NCBI GenBank assembly: GCA_015490715.1
Contig: WFXH01000041.1
Coordinates: 1-33,736 of the forward strand
Source: Saprospiraceae bacterium
Lineage (GTDB): Bacteria; Bacteroidota; Bacteroidia; Chitinophagales; Saprospiraceae
Length of the DNA: 33,736 nucleotides
Direction: 5' to 3'
The position numbers were made by a program, and so were the translations under genes. This document shows positions 1 through 9,231 of this stretch, piece after piece; position 1 is the first letter of the stretch; each line of letters starts with the position of its first letter. The notes under the pieces were generated by a model. The model was given only the letters and a program-made list of their open reading frames with translations, was not told the DNA's origin and ran no database searches.

Positions 1-2
1 CC

Positions 3-3000
3 TGCCCGCCCGACACGGTCATACCGTGTGCACAGTCCTTTGATCCCTCGGTCACGGGTAGGCCGACATTGCTGACCTGTGCGCGCTCGCCGATCTTTAA
101 CTACCACGACGACATCATCGAAAACGATCGCTGCGATTCGTTCCGCGTCGTCATCAAGCGCAAATGGATTGTCACCGACGAGTCTGGTCAGAGCGATACG
201 TGTACGCAATACATCTATATCAAGAGCTTCGATCTCGAGGATATCGTCTTCCCGCCCGATTTCGACGATATCTCCAATCCGGCCTTGTTGTGCGATGAGC
301 GCTTCGACTCCATACTCGATGCCAAAATCGACCCGAGGCAGCAGTTCATTCGTCCGGGCGTCGAAAATCCGCACTTCCCGCCGCATGCCATTGACCCCAA
401 CACGGGATGTGCGATCGGATGCGTAGACGACTATCTACTCGATACGCTGATCTATCAGGCAAGTGGATGTCGCGTCCGCGTGCCGCGAGCGCTCGGATGG
501 AATATCATCAAAGATGGGCCGTACGCTGGTCATCCCAGTCCGTTTACGGAGTTCTATCCCTCACACTGGCAGTGGGTGCGCACGCGAGGACGACGTTGTT
601 TCGGCGGCTTCCCCGTCACCGATCCCAACGCTCCGTCGCCCTATGCCAAGTGGATAGGTACGGGCGTGCCGACCATTGGTGGAAAGTCGATCTACGACAA
701 CCATCGCTACTGCAATTACACCTTCCGTTGGGAAGACGAAGTGTATGAAAGCTGCTGTGGCGAACTCGAAATTCACCGCCACTGGAAAGTAGTCAACAAG
801 TGTTTGCCGCTGATACCAGGCGTCAATCCACGCGAGCACATCCAAGTCATACGCGTGCTCGACAAGAAGGGGCCAACCATCACCTTCCCTGACGAAGTCA
901 CCGTGGGCATGCGCTCCAACAGCTGCTTCGGATACTGGCTGGTACCCGAACCATGGTTGGAGGACAACTGCTGTCCCGATATCACCTACCGTGTATTGAC
1001 GTGGACTGGTACGGCTGCGCAATTGCCCAGTGGGCAATGGATCGTATTCGGCCTTGAAGAAGGTATGCACACGGTCATCATCGAAGCCGAAGACGGATGC
1101 AACAACGTCACGCGTCACGAAGTAAAAGTTACTGTCGTCGACGACATACCACCAGTACCTGTTTGTCAAGGACACAAGGTTGTGAGCCTCACTACTCCAC
1201 TGGGATCCAACAATGCATTTGTCACCGTCAGTGCGAGCGAATTTGACGATGGCTCGTTCGACAACTGTAAGTCGGTGTGGTTTAAGGTCATCCGCATGGA
1301 AGAGCTCCTCGGCACGCCCAACGGCAGCACACGTAACAATCGCGTCGCTTGCGGAGGAGCCAACGGCGATGACGACATCGGACGCAGTGGCAATCAAGTG
1401 TACTTTGACGATTATACCGGCTTCTGCTGCGAAGACGTGGGCAACATCATCACTGTCGTCGTGCGCGTCTTTGACGTCGATCCGGGGCCTGGTCCTGTAA
1501 GTCCCGCGCGCATGGACCGCGGCGACCTCAAGGGGCACTTCACCGACTGTATGGTCACGGTAGAAGTCCAAAACAAATCCGTACCGCTTGTGGTCGCTCC
1601 CGACGATGTCGTCGTCAGCTGTAGCTTCTGGTTTGACGACAGCGAAGAGGCGCTCTCCGATCCCAACAACCCGACATTTGGCCGTATTGTAACCGACCAG
1701 AACTTGCGTCGAAAGATCAAGACCACCGATATCGTCTGTCCGAGATGGTGCGAAGACATCCAGACGCATTACCTGACATGGCAGCCGAGCCTCGGTATCC
1801 CCGCGATTTCCACCCTGGCATGTCAGTACGCTACGGATCTGTACAACGATGCCCATCCCGACCAGCGCTACGACCTCGTATGGGGCTGGGATGGTCTCGT
1901 CACCGGTGCCTGTGGTGTCCAGCCCGTCATACGCGTTACCGACAACAGACAGTGTGGACAAGGGCTTATCACACGTACCATCGAGGTGACCCTCAACGGA
2001 CAAACCTACCGCGATCAGCAAAACATCTGGGTCGTCGGTTGTGACCAGTTCTACATCGATCCCGTCAACTGTACGTCTACCACAGACGACATCGAATGGC
2101 CCAACGGCTGCCGCGAGACGATCGAGCTCGACGGATGTGGTGCCGACCTGGATCCCTCCAATCCGCTGCTGGGCAAGCCCGAGCTCGTACCCGGGGTAGA
2201 CGACCAATGCAACAACATCGCTATAACCCACGATGACGACACCATCTACGTCGTGCCGGATGCATGCTTCAAGGTTATCCGCGACTGGCGTGTCATCGAC
2301 TGGTGTCAGTGGGATCCCGATGTAGATCTGCAATACGGATATCCACATCCGCATCCGGGCGAATGGCACTTCCGCCAGATCATCATCGTCCGCGACCAAA
2401 ACGCTCCTGAGGTGTCGTGTTCGGCAGGAGATTGCGAGCCGCTGACCTATACCGATACCGTCATCAACGGTCAGCGATACTGCATCGGCCACATCAACCT
2501 CACGGTGTCCGCCAACGACGACTGTACGCCTGACGAGCTCCTGACATACGACTATAAGATCGATCTCTTCAACGACGGCACAGGCAAGTACGGCACCTAC
2601 GACGTCTACGTCGGCAAGGCCAAGGCAGGTGAAGAAGCAGCGGACTTCGACAACCCATGGGCGGATAATGAAAAAGATCCGACCAACGCCAGCGGTGTCT
2701 ATCCCGAAGGCGAGCATATGATCCAGTGGTTTGTCGAAGACGGCTGCGGCAATGTAGGTGTCTGTACCATGGTCTTCGAAGTCAGAGACTGCAAAGCACC
2801 CACGCCCAACTGCGAAACCGGCCTCATCACGGCCGTCATGCCCGCGAGCGGTGAAGTCACCATTTGGGCCAACGACTTCGACCTCAAGAGTACGGACAAC
2901 TGTACCGACTCCACCAACCTGAAGTTCTACTTCAACGGTGATCCCAACATGCTCGGCTACACCGTCACTTGCGACACCTTCCGCGCACACAACGCCGTCG

Positions 3001-4355
3001 GCGAAGTGCAACTCAACGTGCAAGTGTGGGTAGAAGACGAGGCCGGCAACACCGATTACTGCGAAGTCGTACTTATCGTTCAAGACAACGTGGGTGTCTG
3101 CGATACGGGCTCGACGATCCTTCACGGTACTGTCACCAATTACGCCGATGAACGCATCGAAAACCATCTAGTACGACTGCTCGACGCCCGTGATCAAGTG
3201 GTGCGCATCATCGAAGCCGATGGCGAATTTGATGTGCGCATACCGCAAGTAGCCGAGAAGATCGATATCTTCAAGAACAACAAGTGGCTCAACGGCGTCT
3301 CCACTCGAGACCTCATCGCCATCCACAACCACATACTCGACAGAAAACCATTCAACCAGGCATGGCAGTATATCGCCGCCGATGCCTCCAACGACGAGTA
3401 CATTTCCGTACGAGATATTCAGATCTTGCGCTCGCTGGTACTTGGCAAAATACGCAACCTCGACCGCTGGAACCAGACCTCCTGGGTCTTCCTACCCAAG
3501 GATTGGACCTTCGACAATATCCGCGAACCGTGGGATTATCCCACAACGCTGGATATCCAAAGTCTCATCGAGGCCCAAAAGGATGCCGACTTCTTTGGTA
3601 TCAAGATAGGCGACGTCACCGGTGATGCCAAGCCAAACCTCGCCACCTCATCGCAGACGCGCGAAGTGGCTACGCTCAACTTCTACGCCGAAGCCGTCAC
3701 AGCCAGTGCAGGCGATGAAGTGAGCATACCCATCTATGGCGAGAAATTTGATGGCATCATGGGCTTCCAGTTTACCTTCCAATACGATCCCGACCAACTG
3801 GAGATCGTAAGTCTACAGCCCGGTGCATTGCCGATCACCATAGACAATTACGCCATCCTCTCCAACGAAGGCGGCATCACCACAGTAAGCTGGAACGATC
3901 CCACGGCTAAGGGCGTAAGCGTCAGCGATGACCAAGTACTCTTCTACATCGTAGCTAAGGCAAAACGCGATATCCGCGGCATACCCGAGCTGTACATCGG
4001 CTCAGCTGTGACGCCATCCGAAGCGTACGATCGCTACGATAGACTCTATCAGGTTCAATTGCGCTGGAATGACACCAACGGTACAGCTGCCAAGCGCTTC
4101 CATCTGTACCAAAACACTCCGAATCCGGTAAGTACCTCGACAGAAATTGCATTCGAGCTGCCGCAAGACATGCCCGTCAAGCTCACCTTCTACAAGGAGA
4201 GCGGAAAAGTGCTGAAGGTCATCTTCCTCGATGGAGAAGAAGGCTTCAATCACGTGATGATCCAAGCACGCGATCTCCAGGCAGAAGGAAGTATCTATTA
4301 CCAGCTCGATGCACAAGACTATACCAGTACGCGTAAGATGATACTGATCAAGTAA
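3..4355 (+). CDS. Giant secreted HYR-like / dockerin / cohesin protein with T9SS sorting tail (5' partial)
   Basis: The reading frame is open from the first full codon (base 3), so the N-terminus and any signal peptide lie upstream. About 1,450 residues are visible. The first ~1,050 are cysteine-rich beta-sandwich modules of the HYR type, joined by linkers such as VVDDIPPVPVC, RDQNAPEVSC and RDCKAPTPNC and carrying EDGCNN or EDGCGN turns, as in very large Saprospiria surface proteins. Bases ~3270-3470 encode a dockerin-like EF-hand pair (STRDLIAIHNHIL and SVRDIQILRSLVLG helices), followed by a DVTGDAKPN loop. Bases ~3660-4070 encode a cohesin-like sandwich (AGDEVSIPIY, FQYDPDQLEIVSL). Bases ~4100-4355 encode a T9SS type A sorting domain (YQNTPNPVSTST, ending KMILIK). 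Expected location is the cell surface or medium; adhesion or matrix assembly is an inference. A terminator follows the stop. Confidence 0.85.
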   Translation, partial: CPPDTVIPCAQSFDPSVTGRPTLLTCARSPIFNYHDDIIENDRCDSFRVVIKRKWIVTDESGQSDTCTQYIYIKSFDLEDIVFPPDFDDISNPALLCDERFDSILDAKIDPRQQFIRPGVENPHFPPHAIDPNTGCAIGCVDDYLLDTLIYQASGCRVRVPRALGWNIIKDGPYAGHPSPFTEFYPSHWQWVRTRGRRCFGGFPVTDPNAPSPYAKWIGTGVPTIGGKSIYDNHRYCNYTFRWEDEVYESCCGELEIHRHWKVVNKCLPLIPGVNPREHIQVIRVLDKKGPTITFPDEVTVGMRSNSCFGYWLVPEPWLEDNCCPDITYRVLTWTGTAAQLPSGQWIVFGLEEGMHTVIIEAEDGCNNVTRHEVKVTVVDDIPPVPVCQGHKVVSLTTPLGSNNAFVTVSASEFDDGSFDNCKSVWFKVIRMEELLGTPNGSTRNNRVACGGANGDDDIGRSGNQVYFDDYTGFCCEDVGNIITVVVRVFDVDPGPGPVSPARMDRGDLKGHFTDCMVTVEVQNKSVPLVVAPDDVVVSCSFWFDDSEEALSDPNNPTFGRIVTDQNLRRKIKTTDIVCPRWCEDIQTHYLTWQPSLGIPAISTLACQYATDLYNDAHPDQRYDLVWGWDGLVTGACGVQPVIRVTDNRQCGQGLITRTIEVTLNGQTYRDQQNIWVVGCDQFYIDPVNCTSTTDDIEWPNGCRETIELDGCGADLDPSNPLLGKPELVPGVDDQCNNIAITHDDDTIYVVPDACFKVIRDWRVIDWCQWDPDVDLQYGYPHPHPGEWHFRQIIIVRDQNAPEVSCSAGDCEPLTYTDTVINGQRYCIGHINLTVSANDDCTPDELLTYDYKIDLFNDGTGKYGTYDVYVGKAKAGEEAADFDNPWADNEKDPTNASGVYPEGEHMIQWFVEDGCGNVGVCTMVFEVRDCKAPTPNCETGLITAVMPASGEVTIWANDFDLKSTDNCTDSTNLKFYFNGDPNMLGYTVTCDTFRAHNAVGEVQLNVQVWVEDEAGNTDYCEVVLIVQDNVGVCDTGSTILHGTVTNYADERIENHLVRLLDARDQVVRIIEADGEFDVRIPQVAEKIDIFKNNKWLNGVSTRDLIAIHNHILDRKPFNQAWQYIAADASNDEYISVRDIQILRSLVLGKIRNLDRWNQTSWVFLPKDWTFDNIREPWDYPTTLDIQSLIEAQKDADFFGIKIGDVTGDAKPNLATSSQTREVATLNFYAEAVTASAGDEVSIPIYGEKFDGIMGFQFTFQYDPDQLEIVSLQPGALPITIDNYAILSNEGGITTVSWNDPTAKGVSVSDDQVLFYIVAKAKRDIRGIPELYIGSAVTPSEAYDRYDRLYQVQLRWNDTNGTAAKRFHLYQNTPNPVSTSTEIAFELPQDMPVKLTFYKESGKVLKVIFLDGEEGFNHVMIQARDLQAEGSIYYQLDAQDYTSTRKMILIK

Positions 4356-4387
4356 GCTCTTTTTGGTCAATCAAGCCTACTTCCATA

Positions 4388-4421
4388 GAGGGGAAGTGCC
4401 TACGCGCTTCCCCTCGTTTTT
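4388..4421 (+). terminator. Rho-independent terminator after the HYR/T9SS gene
   Basis: A perfect 9-bp stem, GAGGGGAAG / CTTCCCCTC, extends inward by a T-G wobble and two more pairs to leave a CTAC loop. It is followed by GTTTTTAT. It lies 33 bases after the stop codon at 4355 and should insulate the upstream gene from the S46 peptidase. Confidence 0.9.
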
Positions 4422-4477
4422 ATATATGCTCATCGACCCTCTGATGTCATGTCTATCTGCAGTACAGCGCTGTGTCG

Positions 4478-4485
4478 TATCTTTG
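4478..4485 (+). promoter_or_regulatory. Candidate Bacteroidota -7 element for the S46 peptidase gene
   Basis: TATCTTTG matches TAnnTTTG exactly. It lies 24 bases before the ATG at 4509 and just downstream of the terminator. No convincing TTG element is seen about 19-20 bases upstream. Its position rules against the in-frame ATG at 4449, which would lie upstream of the promoter. Confidence 0.55.
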
Positions 4486-4508
4486 ATGTGATTTTAATTG
4501 GTTATAAA

Positions 4509-6707
4509 ATGGCACATCTCCTGATCGTACTCCTTCGAATACTCCAACGAGGGCGCTATTGCGCACTTCTCGGGCTTGCCTCCATCCTGCACTTGCCTGC
4601 TCATGCCATCGAAGGCATGTGGCTTCCGCATTTGCTCAAGGCACTCAACGAAGCCGAAATGCAGCAAATGGGATTGAAAATTCCCGCCGAGGCAATCTAC
4701 AGCGTCAACAGTGGAAGCCTAAAAGATGCCATCGTGCGCTTTGGAGGTGGATGTACGGGCTCCATCATCTCTCCGTATGGCCTGCTGCTTACCAATCACC
4801 ACTGCGGCTACAGTTTTATACAATCCCACTCCACCGTCGAAAACAATCGGCTGAAAGACGGCTTTTGGGCGCAAAGCATGTCGGAGGAGCTGCCGAATCC
4901 GGGCCTCACAGCGACCTTTATTCGCCGCATCGTCGATGTGACGGATATCGTCCTATCGGGGGTTTTGCCCGATATGGACGAGCGCACAAAAAACGCCCAA
5001 ATTCAGAAAAATATCCAGCTAGCTCGAGACAACATCCCTTTGGAGCCTCATGAAGATGTACAGGTCAAGGCATTTTTCCACGGGCTTCAATACTTGGCCA
5101 TTGTGACGATGACTTTTCGCGATGTGCGCCTTGTTGCTGCCCCGCCCGAATCGATCGGAAAGTTTGGAGGAGATACCGATAACTGGGTGTGGCCACGGCA
5201 CACCGGCGATTTTAGCCTCTTCCGCATCTATGCCGATTCCAACAATCAGCCCAGCGATTACAGCCCCGATAATCGACCCTATCGCGCCCCCGTACATTTA
5301 AAAATCAACACAAAAGGCATACGCGAAGGGGATTTTACGATGGTCTTTGGCTTTCCGGGGCGCACGCATTCGTACCTGCCCTCCATCGCCATCCAGCAAA
5401 TCATTGAGACAATCGACCCAGCCCGTATCGAAGTACGAGACTCCTCACTGGCCGTCATGCAAAAATACATGCGCAAAAGCGAGGCAATGCGTCTGAAGTA
5501 CGCCTCTCGACATGCGCGAATAGCCAATTATTGGAAAAAGTGGATCGGCGAGCGCGAAGGCCTCATCCGCACCAAGGCCGTGGCCAAAAAACAAGCCCTC
5601 GAACACTCCTGGACTAAAAAAGTACAGAGCAATCCCGCTCTGCGTCAAAAGTACAGCTACATTCTGCCGCGCTTTCAAGCTCTATACGACTCCATTGAAG
5701 CGTATCACTTGGCCCGTGAGCTGTACTACGAGGTATTTGGGTGGAATTCGGAGCTCATGCGTTTTTTGCATTCCCTACGGAGGTTGGTTCAACTTCGCGA
5801 TGATTCGGCTGCATTTCGCCAATACCAAAAGCGCCTGGATACACGCGTGCGCGCATTTTGGAAAAACTACGATCCCTATATCGATATGGAAATCTTTGAG
5901 GCTATCTTCCCCGTCTATCTCAAACACATGCCTCCCGAGCTTCTCTCTCCCCCTGTTCGGATTGTGTATTACGAAGAAAAATGGACGCCCAAAGAAATCT
6001 CCGAAATGTTTTACTACCGTACTATCCTTACCGATTCGATGGCTTTTATGCAGTTGTGGGACACAGATGTCTATGCTTTGGTAGACACTCTGCAAAAAGA
6101 ATTGGCGTATCAACTCTTCGAAGTCAATCGCGACTTTTTCTTCGACGAAGTAGAGCCGCAATACAGGGAGTTGAAGGCCAAAATCGATGAGGTGCAAAAG
6201 GACTACATGCGCAGTCTGATGGAGGTCTTCCCCGAAAAGCGCTTTTATCCCGATGCCAATGGCACACTACGCCTCAGCTACGGCAAGGTCGAGTCTTATC
6301 GGTCCTTAGACTCGGTCGAATATCCGGTCTTTACTTATATCGACGGCGTGATCTCCAAATACATTCCGGGGGATTACGAGTTTGACCTGCCCCATCGCCT
6401 GATCGAACTCTACGAACAGCGCGACTTTGGTCCGTATACGGACGAGCAAGGCAGACTCCCCGTGTGCTTTATCGGAAGCAACCACACGACTGGGGGCAAT
6501 TCGGGCAGTCCCGCACTGGATGGTCATGGGTATCTCGTCGGCCTAAACTTCGACAGGGTATGGGAAGGTACGATGAGCGACTACAATTACGACATTCGAC
6601 TGTGTCGCAACATTATGGTCGACATACGCTACATCTTGTTTTTGATCGACAAATTTGGCCAGTGCCCGCGATTGATTCGTGAAATGACCCTGATCGACAA
6701 TCCATAA
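4509..6707 (+). CDS. S46 family serine dipeptidyl-peptidase, DPP11-like
   Basis: About 732 residues, the usual length for S46 dipeptidyl-peptidases, which remove N-terminal dipeptides from peptides in the periplasm of asaccharolytic and proteolytic Bacteroidota. A signal peptide is visible (hydrophobic stretch LLGLASILHLPAHA), followed by the typical mature start IEGMWLPHLL. The trypsin-like triad is seen as His-98 in TNHHC, Asp-234 in WPRHTGDFS and Ser-665 in GGNSGSP. The residue 18 after the catalytic Ser is Arg-683 (NFDRVWE). In characterised DPP11 this position is Arg and gives specificity for Asp/Glu at P1, whereas DPP7 has Gly. DPP11-type specificity is therefore inferred. The start at 4509 is preferred over 4449 because the candidate -7 element lies between them and because it places the signal peptide at the N-terminus. 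It appears monocistronic. Confidence 0.93.
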   Translation: MAHLLIVLLRILQRGRYCALLGLASILHLPAHAIEGMWLPHLLKALNEAEMQQMGLKIPAEAIYSVNSGSLKDAIVRFGGGCTGSIISPYGLLLTNHHCGYSFIQSHSTVENNRLKDGFWAQSMSEELPNPGLTATFIRRIVDVTDIVLSGVLPDMDERTKNAQIQKNIQLARDNIPLEPHEDVQVKAFFHGLQYLAIVTMTFRDVRLVAAPPESIGKFGGDTDNWVWPRHTGDFSLFRIYADSNNQPSDYSPDNRPYRAPVHLKINTKGIREGDFTMVFGFPGRTHSYLPSIAIQQIIETIDPARIEVRDSSLAVMQKYMRKSEAMRLKYASRHARIANYWKKWIGEREGLIRTKAVAKKQALEHSWTKKVQSNPALRQKYSYILPRFQALYDSIEAYHLARELYYEVFGWNSELMRFLHSLRRLVQLRDDSAAFRQYQKRLDTRVRAFWKNYDPYIDMEIFEAIFPVYLKHMPPELLSPPVRIVYYEEKWTPKEISEMFYYRTILTDSMAFMQLWDTDVYALVDTLQKELAYQLFEVNRDFFFDEVEPQYRELKAKIDEVQKDYMRSLMEVFPEKRFYPDANGTLRLSYGKVESYRSLDSVEYPVFTYIDGVISKYIPGDYEFDLPHRLIELYEQRDFGPYTDEQGRLPVCFIGSNHTTGGNSGSPALDGHGYLVGLNFDRVWEGTMSDYNYDIRLCRNIMVDIRYILFLIDKFGQCPRLIREMTLIDNP

Positions 6708-6805
6708 AGGCTTGTACCTCGTTATATGTTCCATAACTTAAAATGCGTGTTTTCGCTATCGATGTTCACAATGTAAAACCGGGTGTACTGCCATTTCAAC
6801 CAACT

Positions 6806-6813
6806 GACCTTTG
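6806..6813 (+). promoter_or_regulatory. Weak candidate -7 element for the glycan operon
   Basis: GACCTTTG differs from TAnnTTTG only in its first base and lies 20 bases before the ATG at 6834. The 126-base gap after the S46 gene holds only a weak 5-bp hairpin (GTTAT/ATAAC near 6721-6737) and no strong terminator, so read-through from the peptidase gene cannot be excluded. Confidence 0.3.
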
Positions 6814-6833
6814 TAAAATAAAATAGCAATGCT

Positions 6834-9227
6834 ATGCCTAAGTATTTGCACCATTTGATAGCCCTTTTGATGTTTATCGCTGCTGGAATGGTGTTCTTCT
6901 TTCCGCAATTTCAGGGCAGGGTAATTCCTCAAGGGGATATCCTTTCCTACAAGGCGGCATCGAAGGAGCTGAGGGATTGGAAAGAAAAGACGGGCCATCA
7001 GCCCCTATGGACCAACAGCATGTTTAGCGGCATGCCAGCGTACCCGATCAGCATGGATCGATCGCAACACCCATTGAGTTATCTGCGCAGAGCCTTGGGT
7101 TTGTTTTTCGATCGTCCCATGGGTTACTTCCTCGTGGGGATGATCGGCATGTATTTGTTGTTTCTCGTATTGGGAGTAGACTGGCTGCTCGCAGCTTTTG
7201 GGGCGATCACGGTAGCCCTCATGACGAATAACCTCATCCTCTGGGAAGCCGGCCATACCAATAAGATTGCGACGTTGATGTACACGGGTTTTGTGCTCGG
7301 TGGGATTATATTGACCTATACCAGGCGCTACTTTCTCGGAGGGGGGCTCTTCTTAGTAGGTATTGCCTTAGCCCTATTTTCCAACCACCCGCAGATGCTG
7401 TACTATCTCGCCTTGAGTAGCCTGATATACGTATTGCTCACCTTGCGCGAGGCCCTTCGTCATAAGACCATTGCTGATTTCATCAAGGCCAGTGGCATAC
7501 TCCTCATCGGTAGCATCATCGGTATTCTGGGATCGATCGATGCCCTGTATTCCCTATACACTTATAATAAACACACGATGCGGGGCGAGCCCATTCTTCA
7601 TGAAAAGGCGGATCCGACCAGCAGTAGTGGTGTCAAGGGGCTTGCATGGGATTACGCCATGCAGTGGTCGCATGGTTGGTTGGATCAGCTTTCCACCTTT
7701 ATTCCCGGCATGGTGGGGGGAAGCTCCTCCGAAGTGCTCAAGCCAAATTCGACGCTCGACCGCGCCATCCGTCAGCGCACGGGGCAGCGACTCAAGCGCG
7801 CGCCGCTCTATTGGGGAAGCCTTCCCTTTACCAGTGGTCCACCCTACATGGGTGCCGTATTGTGGTTTTTCTTCGTCATGGGACTCTTTTTAGTACGCGG
7901 TACGATAAAATGGTGGATCGCCCTCAGCGTCTTGCTGACCTTCATGATTGCCATGGGGAAAAATCTCGCGTGGTTTAACAAATTGCTCTTCGACTATTTA
8001 CCGCTCTTCAACAACTTCCGAACGCCCAATTCCGTCCTTTCCGTCACTTCGTTTTTGATGCCGATCTTGAGTATCGTAACCTTACACGGCATCGCGACGC
8101 GGCAATACAAGCCAGAAGAGGTGCTTCGCGCATTGAAGTACAGCAGCATCATCCTCGGTGGATTGGCACTGGGCATAGCTCTCCTTGGACCTTCCATTTT
8201 TGATTTTCGATCCGCGGCAGATGAGCAGTTTCGACAGGCTGGTCTGCTCGATGCGCTCATCCAGGAACGCCAATCCCTCCTGCGTAGAGATGCCTTACGC
8301 ACCTTCTTCTTTATTGCACTTGCCGCAGCAGCGGTGTGGGCTCATACCAGAGGTGTGTTGAAAAAGACGCATTTTATACTGGGCATCGGCGCCCTCATGT
8401 TTGTCGACATCGTTGACATAGGCAAGCGCTACCTCCAGCCTGAGGCCTTCGTACCGCGCACCAAAGTGGAAAGACAATTCGAAATGCGTCCCGCCGACAG
8501 AGAAATACTCAAAGACAAAAGCCTGTATTACCGAGTACTCGATCTATCGGTCAACACCTTTAATTCCTCCTTACCCTCCTATTATCATAAAACCGTAGGC
8601 GGTTATTCCGCAGCAAAGCTCCAGCGCTACCAAGACTTGATCGACTACCATATCGCGCGCAACAATCCCAAAGTGCTCAACATGCTCAATACCAAATACA
8701 TCATCACGCGGGACGGATCTGTACGGCTTAATCCCAACGCCCTTGGCAACGCATGGGCGGTCAAAAAACTCATCACGGTCCAATCGCCCGATGAAGAAAT
8801 CAATGCGCTCAACCATTTCAATCCTTCCGAAGAAGCCATCATCGAAGCCAATGAAAAGGCAAAGCTCCCGAAAAGAGATACTTTTAGCGGCAACGCCCAG
8901 ATCCACCTGGTATCTTACGCGCCCGACCGCTTGGAATACCAGTTTGTCTCCGACGAAGATCAGTTTGTCGTCTTTTCGGAAATATGGTATCCCGAAGGAT
9001 GGAAGGCCACGATCGACGGAGCACCTGCGCCATTGGTCAAGGTCAACTATGCGTTGCGTGGCCTCTACGTCCCAGCTGGTAAGCACCAAATCGTCATGGT
9101 CTTTGAGCCCGATCACGTCTTACGCGCCTTTTCCATAGCGCATCTCGTCGGATGGTCGATCATCACGCTTGTAATAGTCAGCTTGCTCTACTACCTATGG
9201 AAACAAAAGACAAAGGAGCAGGTCTGA
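6834..9227 (+). CDS. YfhO-family polytopic membrane protein
   Basis: 797 residues. A first membrane helix (about residues 7-25) is followed by an extracytoplasmic loop with the YfhO-type motif WTNSMFSGMPAYPI. About ten further hydrophobic helices run to around residue 520, and a soluble domain of ~200 residues precedes a final helix (IITLVIVSLLYYLW). This is the layout of the YfhO family (GT-C-like membrane proteins), proposed to act in modification of surface glycans or lipoteichoic acid; the donor and acceptor here are unknown. It is the first gene of a four-gene operon. Only four bases separate it from the glycosyltransferase gene, whose Shine-Dalgarno-like AAAGGAG lies inside the 3' end of this gene. 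The context supports a role in making or exporting a surface polysaccharide. Confidence 0.88.
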   Translation: MPKYLHHLIALLMFIAAGMVFFFPQFQGRVIPQGDILSYKAASKELRDWKEKTGHQPLWTNSMFSGMPAYPISMDRSQHPLSYLRRALGLFFDRPMGYFLVGMIGMYLLFLVLGVDWLLAAFGAITVALMTNNLILWEAGHTNKIATLMYTGFVLGGIILTYTRRYFLGGGLFLVGIALALFSNHPQMLYYLALSSLIYVLLTLREALRHKTIADFIKASGILLIGSIIGILGSIDALYSLYTYNKHTMRGEPILHEKADPTSSSGVKGLAWDYAMQWSHGWLDQLSTFIPGMVGGSSSEVLKPNSTLDRAIRQRTGQRLKRAPLYWGSLPFTSGPPYMGAVLWFFFVMGLFLVRGTIKWWIALSVLLTFMIAMGKNLAWFNKLLFDYLPLFNNFRTPNSVLSVTSFLMPILSIVTLHGIATRQYKPEEVLRALKYSSIILGGLALGIALLGPSIFDFRSAADEQFRQAGLLDALIQERQSLLRRDALRTFFFIALAAAAVWAHTRGVLKKTHFILGIGALMFVDIVDIGKRYLQPEAFVPRTKVERQFEMRPADREILKDKSLYYRVLDLSVNTFNSSLPSYYHKTVGGYSAAKLQRYQDLIDYHIARNNPKVLNMLNTKYIITRDGSVRLNPNALGNAWAVKKLITVQSPDEEINALNHFNPSEEAIIEANEKAKLPKRDTFSGNAQIHLVSYAPDRLEYQFVSDEDQFVVFSEIWYPEGWKATIDGAPAPLVKVNYALRGLYVPAGKHQIVMVFEPDHVLRAFSIAHLVGWSIITLVIVSLLYYLWKQKTKEQV

Positions 9228-9231
9228 GCGT

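Noticed and set aside
561-3167. Very long open frame (868 codons) on the minus strand inside the HYR gene
   Set aside because: It lies antisense to a gene with clear domains, and its translation shows no recognisable motif and a valine/aspartate-rich composition. It is explained by the frequent GAC, GTC and ATC codons of the sense gene, which leave few stops in the mirrored frame.
4449-4508. Upstream in-frame ATG for the S46 peptidase
   Set aside because: The candidate -7 element at 4478-4485 lies inside this extension, and the added 20 residues would bury the signal peptide.
6721-6737. Short GTTAT/ATAAC hairpin after the S46 gene
   Set aside because: A five-base AT-rich stem without a T-run is expected by chance.
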